Shown here piece by piece: positions 56,801-63,825 of a stretch of DNA of 64,000 bases. This DNA comes from Megaleporinus macrocephalus (lineage: Eukaryota > Chordata > Actinopteri > Characiformes > Anostomidae), in the NCBI GenBank assembly GCA_021613375.1, contig CM038716.1:11061167-11125166 (forward strand), given 5' to 3'. Each line of letters starts with the position of its first letter. Within the stretch, counting starts at the first letter, position 1. A program made the position numbers and the translations under genes. The notes under the pieces are model-generated. The model saw nothing but the letters and a program-made list of their open reading frames with translations, was not told where the DNA came from and did not search any database.

Positions 56801-59209
56801 TTATTTACAACTAAACATTACATTTACACATTATTTATTTAATTATTTACAACTAAACATTACATTTACTCATTATTTATTTATTTACAACTAAACATTA
56901 CATTTACACATTATTTATTTAATTATTTACAACTAAACATTACATTTACACATTATTTATTTATTTACAACTAAACATTACATTTACACATTATCTATTT
57001 ATTTATTTACAACTAAACATTACATTTACACATTATCTATTTATTTATTTACAACTAAACATTACATTTACACATTATTTATTTATTTACAACTAAACAT
57101 TACATTTACACATTATTTATTTATTTATAACTAAACATTACATTTACACATTATTTATTTATTTATTTATAACTAAACATTACATTTACACATTTTTTTT
57201 TATAACTAAACACTACTTTAACGCATTATTTATTTATTTATAACTAAACATTACATTTACACATTATGTATTTATTTATAACTAAACATTACATTTACAC
57301 ATTATTTATTTATTTATAACTAAACATTACATTTGCACATTATTTATTTATTTATTTATAACTAAACATTACATTTACACATTATTTATTTATTTATTTA
57401 TAACTACACATTACTTTAACACATTATTTATTTATTTATAACTAAACATTACATTAACACCTTATTTATTTATTTATAACTAAACATTACATTTATACAT
57501 GATTTATTTATTTATAAGTAAACATTACATTTACACATTATTTATTTATTTATTTATAACTAAACATTACATTTATACATGATTTATTTATTTATAAGTA
57601 AACATTACATTTACACATTATTTATTTACAACAAAACATTTACACATTATTTATTTATTTATTTATTTATTTACAACTAAACATTACATTAACACCTTAT
57701 TTATTTATTTATTTATAACTAAACATTACATTTATACATGATTTATTTATTTATAAGTAAACATTACATTTACACATTATTTATTTACAACAAAACATTT
57801 ACACATTATTTATTTATTTATTTATTTATAACTAAACATTACATTTACACATTATTTATTTATTCATGTGTATTTAAAGTGCAGCTTGTACTAGCTGTTA
57901 ACTAGTTTTAGCAAATCCATGGCCTAGCTAGGTTTTTTCTTAATTAAAGTGAAACTTATCATTACCGCAACACGTCATTACCAACACATAACCTGTTGCA
58001 ATGATAATGACATTTGTTGATAGTAATAAAAGGTTTTCAACTTTACCATCAGTATCTTTTAAATTATTTAGAAATTAAATATAATTAAGTCTAACAGTGT
58101 GATTTTATAAAAAAATTCAAGTAGAATCACACATATATGTATGTCATTGTAACAAACTTGCGTGTGGATATTTTATTTAATTGGACAGATTTAAGTACTA
58201 AACTAGTTCTATAAAGTTGGAATTCTCAGAAAAAGCCAGGACAAAAAGCCGTACAGCCCTTTACCTTTGAATTAGAGAACTAATTATAGGAATGAATCAT
58301 GGAGGCCTTTGAAGAAGACGGCGTCTAGAAGGCAGCTTACTCTGCTCTAGAATTATGTTCAGTTATGCTTCCATAGATTACCTTTGTCTTTCCTTGATAA
58401 ACACCATTCTTTATGGTTCTATTATGACTAATCACATTGTTTTAAAAACCTCCCTGTATTGAAGAACCCTTTAAAGAACCCTCATTAACCCTTTGATGCA
58501 CAAGCTAAGCCAACCCACTGCTAATGCACTAAATGGGACCTGTATTCATTTCCTATGCTTCTCTATAAGTGAATTTAGTGAATCTATTGAAATCAGTTTA
58601 TTTCATTATTTAATGTTCATTAAGTGTTCATTAAAAATATTGTGTTTGATCTTAAATCATTATTTTAAATCTTATTTATTTACTTCATGAACAACAATAG
58701 CTTTTGGAAATATGCTCCCGACTGCAAATGTTTACAAACGTCAACAGTTCCCGTCAAACTCCAGAGTGAACACGTAAGGGTTAATTCTGAGCCGTGTTGT
58801 GTGGTAGAAGGCAGTGATACAAACATATTTTTTATTAATTAAATAATAAATAAAATTAAAATCAGGGTTTGTGATGATCATAAACAAGTTGAGGAATTCA
58901 TGGAAGCTTGAACGATCAAATGAATTTATTGCAAACACACAGAAGATCAAACCTCAGGTTGTGCAGCAAAGGGTTAAGAGTGTAGGTAGAGCTCAGGTAG
59001 AGTGTTTCAGAGTGTGTTTCACTCTGTTGCAGCTGCGCAAGGCGTACGAGGGCTTGATGAAGGTACGGGGACCCGTAACACACGCACCCATGGGGACCTT
59101 CAGATACAGCAAGACCAGATGCAGGGACACCGACACCCCTGAGGCCGCTGAGCTCCAGAAGCTCCTGGGCAGCGAGAGCAGCCTGGCCCAGCCCGCCGAG
59201 GCTGAGTGA
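28561..59209 (+). CDS. clcn2c: ClC-2-type voltage-gated chloride channel, 23 exons
   Basis: Membrane chloride channel of the CLC family; members are homodimers with one pore per subunit. The joined exons encode 828 residues (human ClC-2 has about 900). Seen: short cytosolic N-terminus (1-55) without the long ClC-2 head; GSGIP at 135-139; GKE with gating glutamate E179, followed by S180 where the family has Gly; GAFVP at 432-436; glycosylation sequons N377-H-T and N463-G-T; pore tyrosine Y528; CBS1 about 556-612; a linker with an acidic DDADAED patch; CBS2 about 720-780; short C-tail. ClC-2 affinity rests on [17 protein letters not shown], the LMY exon-1/2 junction and [11 protein letters not shown] before CBS2; ClC-K is excluded because it lacks the gating glutamate. 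The 'c' paralogue (zebrafish clcn2c, reported in ionocytes) is inferred from divergence and needs a tree. All splice phases agree. Family and gene model are firm; the suffix is not. Confidence 0.9.
29040..29168 (+). mobile_element. 5'-truncated LINE 3' end
   Basis: The text AAGTAAGAATTTCATTGTAC, then 'gacaataaaactcttgaatcttgaatcttgaa', is typical of fish L2/CR1-like retroposon tails that end in a short tandem repeat (unit TTGAATC). No coding part is left. Confidence 0.65.
29864..29934. repeat. (TATTA)n microsatellite
   Basis: About 14 copies of a pentanucleotide in intron 1. Confidence 0.95.
30268..30355 (+). CDS. clcn2c: clcn2-like exon 2
   Basis: Residues 19-47, beginning MYTDEPEK; the LMY junction with exon 1 mirrors ClC-2. 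It is polar and basic (VSRKKSQ), cytosolic. Acceptor TTTAACAG, donor AAAT|GTGAGT. The in-frame ATG at its start could serve as an alternative initiator. Confidence 0.8.
30575..30852 (+). mobile_element. Tc1-like transposon 3' fragment (intron 2)
   Basis: Matches the C-terminal transposase region and terminal repeat of the element at 4190-5390, in inverted orientation. It shares CACCTTTGGGATGAATTAGA, CTTCCCAGAAGAGTTGAAGC and the terminal 'agcaatatagtgta'. It holds the end of the element only. Confidence 0.85.
31410..32690. repeat. 29-bp minisatellite (intron 2)
   Basis: About 44 units of CAGTTTAGCTCCACCCATTC followed by 'agcctacag', with many point variants. It ends about 170 bp before exon 3. 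Confidence 0.95.
32865..32996 (+). CDS. clcn2c: clcn2-like exon 3
   Basis: Residues 48-91, with the family-typical [15 protein letters not shown] entering the first membrane helix and SWAMDY after it. Acceptor CTCCACAG, donor ACACA|GTAAGT. Confidence 0.92.
33000..35090. other. Intron 3, mostly unique
   Basis: Unique AT-rich intronic DNA with a short (AC)n run at 34975-35008. I recognise no element or hidden exon; the open frames here lack splice logic. Confidence 0.55.
35100..35788. repeat. 20-bp minisatellite next to exon 4
   Basis: Units of TTAGATGTGATCTTGTGATC, with a recurring longer variant containing 'ttatatattatcctagatg'. The array ends about 40 bp before the exon 4 acceptor. Confidence 0.95.
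35828..35956 (+). CDS. clcn2c: clcn2-like exon 4
   Basis: Residues 92-134, including [20 protein letters not shown] (second helix region). The acceptor GTGTGTAG lies only about 40 bp after a minisatellite; donor GCTGCAG|GTAAAA. Confidence 0.93.
36077..36210 (+). CDS. clcn2c: clcn2-like exon 5 (pore motifs)
   Basis: Residues 135-179. Carries the first anion-binding motif GSGIP and ends with GSGMPLGKE, so the gating glutamate is the last codon. The donor GAG|GTACAC is weak and is the first base of a long CA repeat. Confidence 0.95.
36211..37020. repeat. (CA)n-rich compound microsatellite (intron 5)
   Basis: About 800 bp of CA repeats with interspersed CAGACA, CATACA and CTCACA. It begins at the donor dinucleotide of exon 5 (GTACACAC). 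It creates spurious His/Thr and Cys/Val frames on the two strands. Confidence 0.96.
37502..37532. repeat. (AT)n microsatellite (intron 5)
   Basis: About 15 AT dinucleotides, roughly 110 bp before exon 6. Confidence 0.9.
37641..37718 (+). CDS. clcn2c: clcn2-like exon 6
   Basis: Residues 180-205, beginning [13 protein letters not shown]. The first codon is AGC (Ser) where nearly all CLC channels have Gly (GPFVH). Acceptor TGTACTAG, donor AAGGAG|GTAACT. Confidence 0.93.
37900..38480 (-). mobile_element. Degenerate Tc1-like element with internal minisatellite (intron 6)
   Basis: The right part (38220-38480) contains 'gctcttgcgctgatgttact', GCTGCTGTTGCTCTTAGATG and 'ctctagcagggcagaaattt'. This is minus-strand sequence of a Tc1-like transposase gene of a second family. 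The left part is replaced by a 31-bp tandem array (37930-38220) built from GTCCAGTGGTGGAGCTTTAC, itself part of the transposase gene. Confidence 0.75.
37930..38220. repeat. 31-bp transposon-derived minisatellite (intron 6)
   Basis: About nine units of GTCCAGTGGTGGAGCTTTAC followed by 'accactccaga'. The same unit makes up the array at 47080-47545. Confidence 0.9.
38532..38610 (+). CDS. clcn2c: clcn2-like exon 7
   Basis: Residues 206-231, [20 protein letters not shown] then FGSPAG. The GCAVG and SPAGG text is conserved in CLC helices. Acceptor GTGTGCTAG, donor CTGGAG|GTGAGT. Confidence 0.94.
38857..38889 (+). repeat. (TG)n tract at exon 8 acceptor
   Basis: About 15 TG dinucleotides end ten bases before the exon (TTTGTTTCAG follows), so the repeat forms part of the polypyrimidine region. 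Confidence 0.95.
38899..39024 (+). CDS. clcn2c: clcn2-like exon 8
   Basis: Residues 232-273, [13 protein letters not shown], then [18 protein letters not shown], matching the ClC-2 YWRGFFAATFSAF block. The acceptor TTTGTTTCAG directly follows a (TG)n run. Donor TTTTG|GTATGT. Confidence 0.94.
39310..40720. repeat. Fold-back minisatellite block, tandemly duplicated (intron 8)
   Basis: Units with CCCCAGCAACCACCTGGGAT run forward (39320-39670). They then appear as the reverse complement ('cccaggtggttgctagtgtg', 'gtgttgctaggtggttgct') from about 39690. The forward-then-reverse block is itself repeated: text from about 39590 ('ctaactaacacctgggatac') recurs near 40287, about 690 bp later. Confidence 0.85.
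40786..40870 (+). CDS. clcn2c: clcn2-like exon 9
   Basis: Residues 274-301, [20 protein letters not shown] then ELLSFSVL, matching the ETITALFKT segment of ClC-2. Acceptor CCTTTACAG, donor CTGGG|GTATGT. Confidence 0.94.
41165..42165. repeat. 41-bp minisatellite (intron 9)
   Basis: About 24 units of CTCTTCAGGTACAAAGTGGT followed by 'attacagtgactcactatcac'. Each unit includes CAG|GTACAA, which resembles a splice junction. Confidence 0.95.
42170..42970. other. Rest of intron 9
   Basis: Unique intronic sequence with nothing recognised. Confidence 0.5.
42975..43076 (+). CDS. clcn2c: clcn2-like exon 10
   Basis: Residues 302-335, [20 protein letters not shown] followed by a basic loop ([12 protein letters not shown]). 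Acceptor TTTCCTAG, donor AAGAC|GTGAGT. Confidence 0.93.
43174..43258 (+). CDS. clcn2c: clcn2-like exon 11
   Basis: Residues 336-364, with [20 protein letters not shown] then FGQFMAGE, nearly identical to ClC-2. Acceptor TTTGTGTAG, donor GGCGAG|GTAACA. The preceding intron is only 97 bp. Confidence 0.95.
43427..43585 (+). CDS. clcn2c: clcn2-like exon 12
   Basis: Residues 365-417. Contains LFDNHTW, the conserved extracellular glycosylation sequon of ClC-1/ClC-2, an acidic variable loop ([11 protein letters not shown]), then the next helix ([13 protein letters not shown]). Donor ATGAAG|GTCAGC. Confidence 0.94.
43745..45600. repeat. ~79-bp minisatellite with ~595-bp duplication (intron 12)
   Basis: The unit reads GCTCCAGTACCCACTCCAGG, 'caactttgcaaatgcagtg', 'tagtaatctcaagtgactggcctggttgcag'. 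The stretch from 44356 recurs at 44951 almost unchanged, a higher-order copy of 7-8 units. The minus-strand frames of 80-134 codons here are repeat artefacts. Confidence 0.93.
45670..45739 (+). CDS. clcn2c: clcn2-like exon 13 (GxFxP motif)
   Basis: Residues 418-440, [20 protein letters not shown]. Carries the third anion-binding motif GAFVP. Acceptor TGTCCCCAG, donor GATCG|GTAAGT. Confidence 0.95.
45831..45941 (+). CDS. clcn2c: clcn2-like exon 14
   Basis: Residues 441-477, [20 protein letters not shown], a loop with NGT, then PGSYAVA. GxxxGRLVGE is a conserved CLC helix. Acceptor ATGTGATCAG, donor GCAG|GTAAAA. Confidence 0.95.
46010..46230 (+). repeat. Dispersed fold-back repeat, copy 2 (intron 14)
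   Basis: Shares GCTGAGAATGACCCACCACC, 'gtcctgatcattaaagaaca' and 'actacagtctgtaagtgtag' with the copy at 14040. It ends about 65 bp before exon 15. Confidence 0.75.
46296..46509 (+). CDS. clcn2c: clcn2-like exon 15
   Basis: Residues 478-548, the longest exon. It spans [26 protein letters not shown] and [10 protein letters not shown] with the pore tyrosine Y528, ending at the start of the cytosolic region ([13 protein letters not shown]). Acceptor TTTTACAG, donor CCCGA|GTGAGT. Confidence 0.96.
46640..47815 (-). mobile_element. Degenerate Tc1-like element with internal minisatellite (intron 15)
   Basis: The left part has 'tttgcagctataacagcctc' and 'ttcctccacaccaaacttct'; the right part has 'gtgcagctgctaagacatgg', 'tgtccacatacttttggcca' and 'tatactgta', all typical of Tc1-like elements. 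The middle is a 31-bp array (47080-47545) grown from the transposase gene. Confidence 0.8.
47080..47545. repeat. 31-bp transposon-derived minisatellite (intron 15)
   Basis: About 15 units of GTCCAGTGGTGGAGCTTTAC followed by 'accactccaaa', the same unit as in intron 6. The flanks are transposon sequence on both sides, so the array grew inside the element. Confidence 0.92.
47878..48014 (+). CDS. clcn2c: clcn2-like exon 16 (CBS1 start)
   Basis: Residues 549-594, [20 protein letters not shown] then [15 protein letters not shown], the first half of CBS domain 1. The acceptor is a tandem CTCTCAGCAG, so splicing at 47881 instead would drop one Ser. Donor TCTGAAG|GTACCT. Confidence 0.92.
48121..48278 (+). 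CDS. clcn2c: clcn2-like exon 17 (CBS1 end, linker)
   Basis: Residues 595-647. [20 protein letters not shown] closes CBS1 as in ClC-1/2, followed by a charged linker ([16 protein letters not shown], then [10 protein letters not shown]). Donor CAAGAG|GTAAGA. Confidence 0.94.
48420..50275 (+). repeat. Telomere-like CCCTAA/CCCTATAA array (intron 17)
   Basis: A mix of CCCTAA and CCCTATAA units, commonly as CTAACCCTATAACC, with CACTAA variants. From about 49490 the array is interrupted by longer inserts with 'catgtaggctgtctc' that themselves recur. The C-rich strand is the coding strand. It resembles vertebrate telomeric repeat (CCCTAA)n but is impure. Confidence 0.9.
50316..50385 (+). CDS. clcn2c: clcn2-like exon 18 (linker)
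   Basis: Residues 648-670, [20 protein letters not shown] then LES, a Ser/Thr-rich linker with no firm homology. It is supported by a good acceptor (TGTGTTTCAG), donor AGCG|GTACAG and phase agreement with exon 19. An earlier GTACCA at 50333 is a possible but frame-breaking alternative. Confidence 0.7.
50430..51260 (+). repeat. 39-bp minisatellite with donor-like sites (intron 18)
   Basis: About 22 units of TTAGACAGTTTACCTGTACA followed by 'caggtaggtgaaggtagtg'. Every unit contains CAG|GTAGGTGA, close to a consensus 5' splice site. The array starts about 45 bp after the true donor of exon 18. Confidence 0.95.
51400..52230. other. Rest of intron 18, with repeat fragments
   Basis: Text such as 'ctcaaccctgatcctggaga' (51610) and 'tgattctgatcctggaggtc' (51705) looks like degenerate ends of the short fish element noted at 3070-3260. 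No exon is supportable. Confidence 0.45.
52237..52304 (+). CDS. clcn2c: clcn2-like exon 19 (linker)
   Basis: Residues 671-693, [20 protein letters not shown] then GLE. The other two phases hit stops or lose sense, and this phase fits both neighbours. Acceptor TTCATGCTTAG, donor CTGGAG|GTACGA. Confidence 0.75.
52412..52450 (+). CDS. clcn2c: clcn2-like exon 20 (mini-exon)
   Basis: Only 39 nt, residues 694-706, [13 protein letters not shown]. It aligns by pattern with the SDADLEGEMSPEE stretch before ILEWEE in ClC-2. Acceptor TTTCTTTCTAG, donor AGAGAG|GTGACA. Skipping it would keep the frame. Confidence 0.85.
52690..54770. repeat. 21-bp minisatellite (intron 20)
   Basis: About 95 units of ACCAGAGCTTTACTTCACCA plus T, with 'gcgc' variants and extra 'accaccat' blocks. 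The length is a multiple of three, giving plus-strand frames of 736 and 687 codons (LYFTIPE / FTSPYQS repeats). Each unit also contains a pyrimidine stretch ending in ACCAG, resembling a 3' splice site. Confidence 0.96.
54780..55200. repeat. 30-bp minisatellite (intron 20)
   Basis: About ten units of TCATACCAGCATTTTCTCCT followed by 'cactgtacca'. It probably derives from the same ancestral ACCATACCAGC motif as the array before it. Confidence 0.93.
55352..55456 (+). CDS. clcn2c: clcn2-like exon 21
   Basis: Residues 707-741, [20 protein letters not shown] then [15 protein letters not shown], the strongly conserved entry to CBS2. Acceptor GGTTGCAG, donor GAAAAG|GTGTGT. Confidence 0.95.
55612..55890. 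repeat. Dispersed fold-back repeat, copy 3 (intron 21)
   Basis: The left arm (55645-55735, 'tcagctccactgaccaaaca', 'acagactgtagttcatctga') is the complement of the right arm (55805-55882, 'tcagatgaactacagtctgt', 'ggtcggtggagctgatg'). It would fold into a long hairpin. Confidence 0.8.
56003..56089 (+). CDS. clcn2c: clcn2-like exon 22 (CBS2)
   Basis: Residues 742-770, [20 protein letters not shown] then LKGVVTHRE, the core of CBS2. Acceptor CCTCTGCAG, donor CGTGAG|GTGAGC. Confidence 0.95.
56730..57860. repeat. ~40-bp AT-rich minisatellite (intron 22)
   Basis: About 27 units of ACTAAACATTACATTTACAC followed by 'attatttatttatttata', with variable TTTA runs. Confidence 0.95.
58485..58977. mobile_element. 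TTAA-flanked inverted-repeat MITE (intron 22)
   Basis: 493 bp including TTAA at both ends. Terminal repeats are CCCTTTGATGCACAA and the complement of CCCTTTGCTGCACAA (14 of 15 identical). The TTAA target is characteristic of piggyBac-like transposons. There is no transposase. It ends 55 bp before exon 23 and is the compact relative of the element at 8427-13142. Confidence 0.8.
59033..59209 (+). CDS. clcn2c: clcn2-like exon 23 (CBS2 end and stop)
   Basis: Residues 771-828. [13 protein letters not shown] ends CBS2; the tail has [20 protein letters not shown], like the ClC-2 SFRDSATSSSDTETTE segment, and ends AQPAEAE then TGA. Shorter than the human tail. Acceptor CTCTGTTGCAG. Confidence 0.95.
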   Translation: MRKAYEGLMKVRGPVTHAPMGTFRYSKTRCRDTDTPEAAELQKLLGSESSLAQPAEAE

Positions 59210-59475
59210 TGGAGGGAAGGAAGGAAGGAGGGAGGGAGGCACGCGAGGGTCTGACTTAAAGCTGCCATAGACTGTACTGTACATAGACTGTTCTCTGATG
59301 TTCTACATAGACGGTATGTGGTTCTACACCCTGTGATCTGGTCCCTTTTATGGTGAGCTCATGAATATTTACATGAGCTCTACTCTGATTGGCTCAATTA
59401 CAGTGAGACACAATGAGGATGGTCGCACAGAAGCCACATAGACCAAATAAAATATCCCTCACTGTAAATAAGCTC
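59210..59475 (+). other. 3' UTR of the ClC-2-like gene
   Basis: Follows the TGA. It begins with a GGAA/GGAGG-rich stretch. The end is inferred from the poly(A) signal at 59446. Confidence 0.7.
59446..59451 (+). terminator. Poly(A) signal AATAAA
   Basis: Canonical hexamer 237 nt after the stop codon, with a T-poor but plausible downstream region. First such signal after the stop. Confidence 0.7.
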
Positions 59476-59579
59476 CACCCACATACCATTTATCTAGCTA
59501 TGCTGGTTACTCTGAGCTGCTAGTGTCTAACGTTACCTGTACCAGCTCCTCTCTTTCATCTAAACATCAAACACAAAGT

Positions 59580-59925
59580 AGATGAAAGGTGTCTCTGTGA
59601 AACGTTCAGTTGAAGATGATCTGCTTCAACCAGCACACAGTGATCCACTCACACAGCATGGCTGCTACTTCCAGTCACTGTTGGAGGTTGTGGTGCTAAT
59701 AAAGGTGGAGCTGCTCGTCTCTTCAGTCTCTTCAGTGTTGAACGCTGAGCTGAAGCTGCTCCATGGTGTCCGAGTGTTGGAGAAAGTGTCCGGAGTGAAA
59801 CGTACAGACTGCAGAGTTGAAGTTGTTCAGAATTCAGATGAGCTCGTTTTGGGAATTCTCCGTTCCACCTTAAATGGAGTTGCAGTTACATTCAGTAGGA
59901 GCTGCAGTGTTTAAGGTGGAACATT
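59580..59925 (+). other. Unidentified segment with inverted repeat
   Basis: A 110-codon plus-strand frame (59582-59914) has no recognisable domain. At its end GTTCCACCTTAAATGGAGTT (59872-59891) pairs with 'gtgtttaaggtggaac' (59907-59922), so this is more likely the tip of a dispersed inverted-repeat element than a gene. Confidence 0.45.
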
Positions 59926-60049
59926 AGATGAAGAATGTGGAGAAGAGGAACTTCAGGCTGGTTTAAAGATGAACATGGAGCTCTGACAGTTGGGTTGTTT
60001 GTTGGGAAGGAATGAAAATGGCAACGTTACCTTCACAGCCTGGAACGCT

Positions 60050-60860
60050 GGATTTCTCCACCACCGTTCTGGTTACTGGTTGGTGTTGTGGTTGTGTGTA
60101 AATGTTCTGGTTGCTGGTTGGTGTTGTGGTTGTGTGTAAATGTTCTGGTTGCTGGTTGGTGTTGTAGTTGTGTGTAAATGTTCTGGTTGGTGTTGTGGTT
60201 GTGTGTAAATGTTCTGGTTGCTGGTTGGTGTTGTGGTTGTGTGTAAATGTTCTGGTTGCTGGTTGGTGTTGTGGTTGTGTGTAAATGTTCTGGTTGCTGG
60301 TTGGTGTTGTGGTTGTGTGTAAATGTTCTGGTTGCTGGTTGGTGTTGTGGTTCTGTGTAAATGTTCTGGTTTCTGGTTGGTGTTGTGGTTGTGTGTAAAT
60401 GTTCTGGTTGCTGGTTGGTGTTGTGGTTGTGTGTAAATGTTCTGGTTGCTGGTTGGTGTTGTGGTTGTGTGTAAATGTTCTGGTTGGTGTTGTGGTTGTG
60501 TGTAAATGTTCTGGTTGGTGTGGTGGTTGTGTATAAATGTTCTGGTTTCTGGTTGGTGTTGTGGTTGTGTGTAAATGTTCTGGTTGCTGGTTGATGTTGT
60601 GGTTGTGTGTAAATGTTCTGGTTGGTGTTGTGGTTGTGTGTAAATGTTCTGGTTGGTGTTGTGGTTGTGTGTAAATGTTCTGGTTGGTGTTGTGGTTGTG
60701 TGTAAATGTTCTGGTTGCTGGTTGTTGTTGTGGTTGTGTGTAAATGTTCTGGTTGCTGGTTGGTGTTGTGGTTGTGTGTAAATGTTCTGGTTGCTGGTTG
60801 GTGTTGTGGTTGTGTGTAAATGTTCTGGTTGGTGTTGTGGTTGTGTGTAAATGTTGGGGT
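60050..60860. repeat. 38/31-bp minisatellite
   Basis: About 23 units of GTTCTGGTTGCTGGTTGGTG followed by 'ttgtggttgtgtgtaaat'. A short form lacks GCTGGTT. Long and short forms are interspersed. Confidence 0.95.
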
Positions 60861-61390
60861 GTAACTACTAACCAGTCTGTTACGTAACAGTGTAGTATTT
60901 GGAGCTCGGCCCGTTTATCCTCCCTCTTCTGTAAAAGCAGGATTTGTGTCTGAAGAACAGAGTTTGAGGTTCAGGGTATGTACAGTTCTGAGTACTAAAC
61001 TCTCAGTACTACACTATAGAACACTGTATATAGGGTTTTACAGTCTATGGCACCTTTAATCACTGCCCAGAGTTTCTGATGGGAAGTCAATTCAAAAGAA
61101 GAAATTGGGAAATTTGTTGGTTTGATTTTGTTTAATGACATTATTTTTTTTACCTTTTTAGAAAAATGATACAAAATCCTTGAATGAACCGACGATGTCA
61201 TGACTTGCGTCATTTCTGATTTGCATCAGCATTTCTTTATGATGTGTCATTAAGTTGACTTTGAAATTGAGAACAATTTATCATAGAGAAGTTATTTTCC
61301 ACAAAAATATGTTTTAGCGACGACAATAAAGCAAAATTTATTCACCCATCAGAAAGATGTTGGTCCTGTTCTTAAAAGTAATAAATGATG
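60860..61390. other. Unique spacer
   Basis: Nothing supportable was seen. AATAAA-like text near 61325 has no associated gene. Confidence 0.45.
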
Positions 61391-61394
61391 AAAC

Positions 61395-62140
61395 ATCACA
61401 CCAGAGATGTTCACAAGTCATAAAATACAAGTACAAGTCAAGTCACAAGTCTTTAGGTTTGTGATTTTTTAGGCTGAAGATTAATTCAAGTCACAAGTCT
61501 TTAGGCTAGAGTCCAAGTCAAGTCACGAGTCTTTAGGCTAGAGTACAGGTCAAGTCACAAGTCTTTAAGCTAGCGTGCAAGTCAAATCACAAGTCTTTAG
61601 GCTAGAGTACAGGTCAAGTCACAAGTCTTCAGGCTAGAGTGCAAGTAAAGTCACAGATTTTTAGGCTAGAGTCCAAGTCAAGTCACGAGTCTTTAGGCTA
61701 GAGTCCAAGTCAAGTCACAAGTCTTTAGGCTAGAGTACAGGTCAAGTCACAAGTCTTTAAGCTAGCGTGCAAGTCAAATCACAAGTCTTTAGGCTAGAGT
61801 ACAGGTCAAGTCACAAGTCTTCAGGCTAGAGTGCAAGTAAAGTCACAGATTTTTAGACCAGAGTCCAAGTCAAGTCACGAGTCTTTAGGCTAGAGTACAG
61901 GTCAAGTCACAAGTCTTTAAGCTAGCGTGCAAGTCAAGTCACAAGTCTTTAGGCTAGAGTACAGGTCAAGTCACAAGTCTTTAAGCTAGCGTGCAAGTCA
62001 AATCACAAGTCTTTAGGCTAGAGTCCAAGTCAAATCACAAGTCTTCAGGCTAGAGTCCAAGTCAAATCACAAGTCTTTAGGCTAGAGTCCAAGTCAAATC
62101 ACAAGTCTTTAGGCTAGAGTCCAAGTCAAATCACAAGTCA
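61395..62140. repeat. 32-bp minisatellite
   Basis: About 22 units of CAAGTCACAAGTCTTTAGGC followed by 'tagagtacaggt'. A block of several variant units is repeated (61500-61660 resembles 61670-61860). Confidence 0.95.
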
Positions 62141-62284
62141 CACTTCCAGAACCCCATGACAAACATCTGACCCAGCCAATCAGGGACTTGGAAAAGGTTA
62201 ATAGGTTGTTTCAGTGTTAGGTAAGGGGGCGGGGCAGCTTATCAGACATAACTTGGAACAGTCCCAAATCAACCTTCAGTGCAG

Positions 62285-62720
62285 GACATCTGTCCGTCTC
62301 TGTATACCTGGTCACCCTGTTACCCTTTAGTGGTCAGGACCCCCCACTGGACCATCACAGAGCAGGTAACATTAGGGAGGTGGGTCATTCTCAGCACTGC
62401 AGTGACACTGATGGTGATGATGGTGGTGTGTTAGTGAGTGTGTTGTGCTGGTGTGAGTGGATCAGACACAGCAGTGCTGCTGGAGTGTTTAAACACCTAT
62501 CAGTGTCACTGCTGTTGGGCTGAGAATCGTCCACCAACCAAAACTATCCAGACAGCAGTGTCCTGTGGGCGGCGTCCTGTGTCCACTGATGAAGGACTAG
62601 AGGAACACAGACTGTGCAGCAGCAGATGAACTACTGTCTCTGACTTTACATCTACAAGGTGGACCAGCAAGTAGTAGGAGTGTCTAATAGAGTGGACAGT
62701 GAGTGGACACAGTTGAGGTG
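62285..62720 (-). repeat. Dispersed fold-back repeat, copy 4
   Basis: Contains the complement of the 14040 copy: GGTGGGTCATTCTCAGCACT, 'gctgagaatcgtccaccaac' and 'actgatgaaggactagagga'. It is longer and less eroded than the other copies. Confidence 0.75.
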
Positions 62721-62776
62721 AACTCTGTACAACAAATACACTCATGTCACTCACAGTTGCTGCTTTTTTTCTTTTT

Positions 62777-62797
62777 TTTATTGCAATATTCTTTATT
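62777..62797 (-). terminator. Paired poly(A) signals, minus strand
   Basis: Two AATAAA hexamers (on the minus strand at 62797-62792 and 62782-62777) close together, followed downstream by an A-rich stretch. Confidence 0.45.
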
Positions 62798-63780
62798 TTC
62801 CAGTTTCTGATGTGAAAACAGTTTTAATTTCTCTCAATTAAATATTTAATAAAGTAAAGCAAAAAAAACAAAACATATTTACAAAAAAGTCGTGATGAAT
62901 AAACTTCAGGAGGATAATTACACAAAACCGGGGCGGCTAAACTGCGGACAGCCAACGGAATATAAATACAGAGAACCGGGAGAGCCGAACGGAAGAAAAA
63001 GAAAAAAAAAAAGGCAGGAAAAACGAATTACATGTCATTAAAGTTATTATTAATATTATATTTTTCTGAAAGAAAAAAAAGGGAAAAAAACTAAAACAAA
63101 CCAACAAACAAAACAATCTCAAAATATTTATTTATTTATTTACAGGACTCTCCTGAAATGCGATCCCACCCCAGGTAGCAGAAAAGGCCTTTAGGATTCG
63201 TACTGGTTTATTCTTTATTTCTTTTTTTTTCTTTTTTTTCTTTTTTTTAAATACTTTTAATACTTTAGTCGTTTCTTAAAGTTGATCTCTAAATAATTTT
63301 CAAGTTTTAGTCGCGACGTTTATTCGTAAAATGCTCTACAGACAGCGGCGTGAAGGTAAACCGCCTCTGCTCTGTTGTCTCTGATGTGGAGGAAGGTAAA
63401 ACCGGACAAGGTTAGAGGTGACGAGGGGGGGGTCCAAAGCCCACCAACCGTGATCCACCACTACCCCCAAGTACCCTCAGCAGCAGCAGCAGCCAAAAAA
63501 AAAAAAAAAAAAAAAAGAAAAGAAAAAGAAAGTCCACTCGTTTCCCTGGAGCTCGAGAGGAAGCGGTTCATCCCCCCCAGCCTGGTCTGAACTGTCCAAT
63601 CAAGGCTCTGGAACGGGCATCCTGCCTCTGTTTGTCCGTCATGATATTGATTAAAAAAACAAAAACAAACAAACAAAAACAAAAAATGTTCCACTTCATA
63701 TAAACTAATACTTGCAAAAAAAAAAAAAGGAAAGAAAAAAAAAAGAAAAAGCTTTTTTTGTCATTGTGTTTGTTTTTGTA

Positions 63781-63825
63781 ACACACACACACACACACAC
63801 ACACACGTACACACACACACGCAGC
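63781..63825. repeat. (CA)n microsatellite
   Basis: About 20 CA dinucleotides with one GTA interruption. Confidence 0.93.

Noticed and set aside
59582..59914. 110-codon frame after the channel gene
   Set aside because: No domain, and its 3' end runs into an inverted repeat. It is more likely part of a dispersed element.
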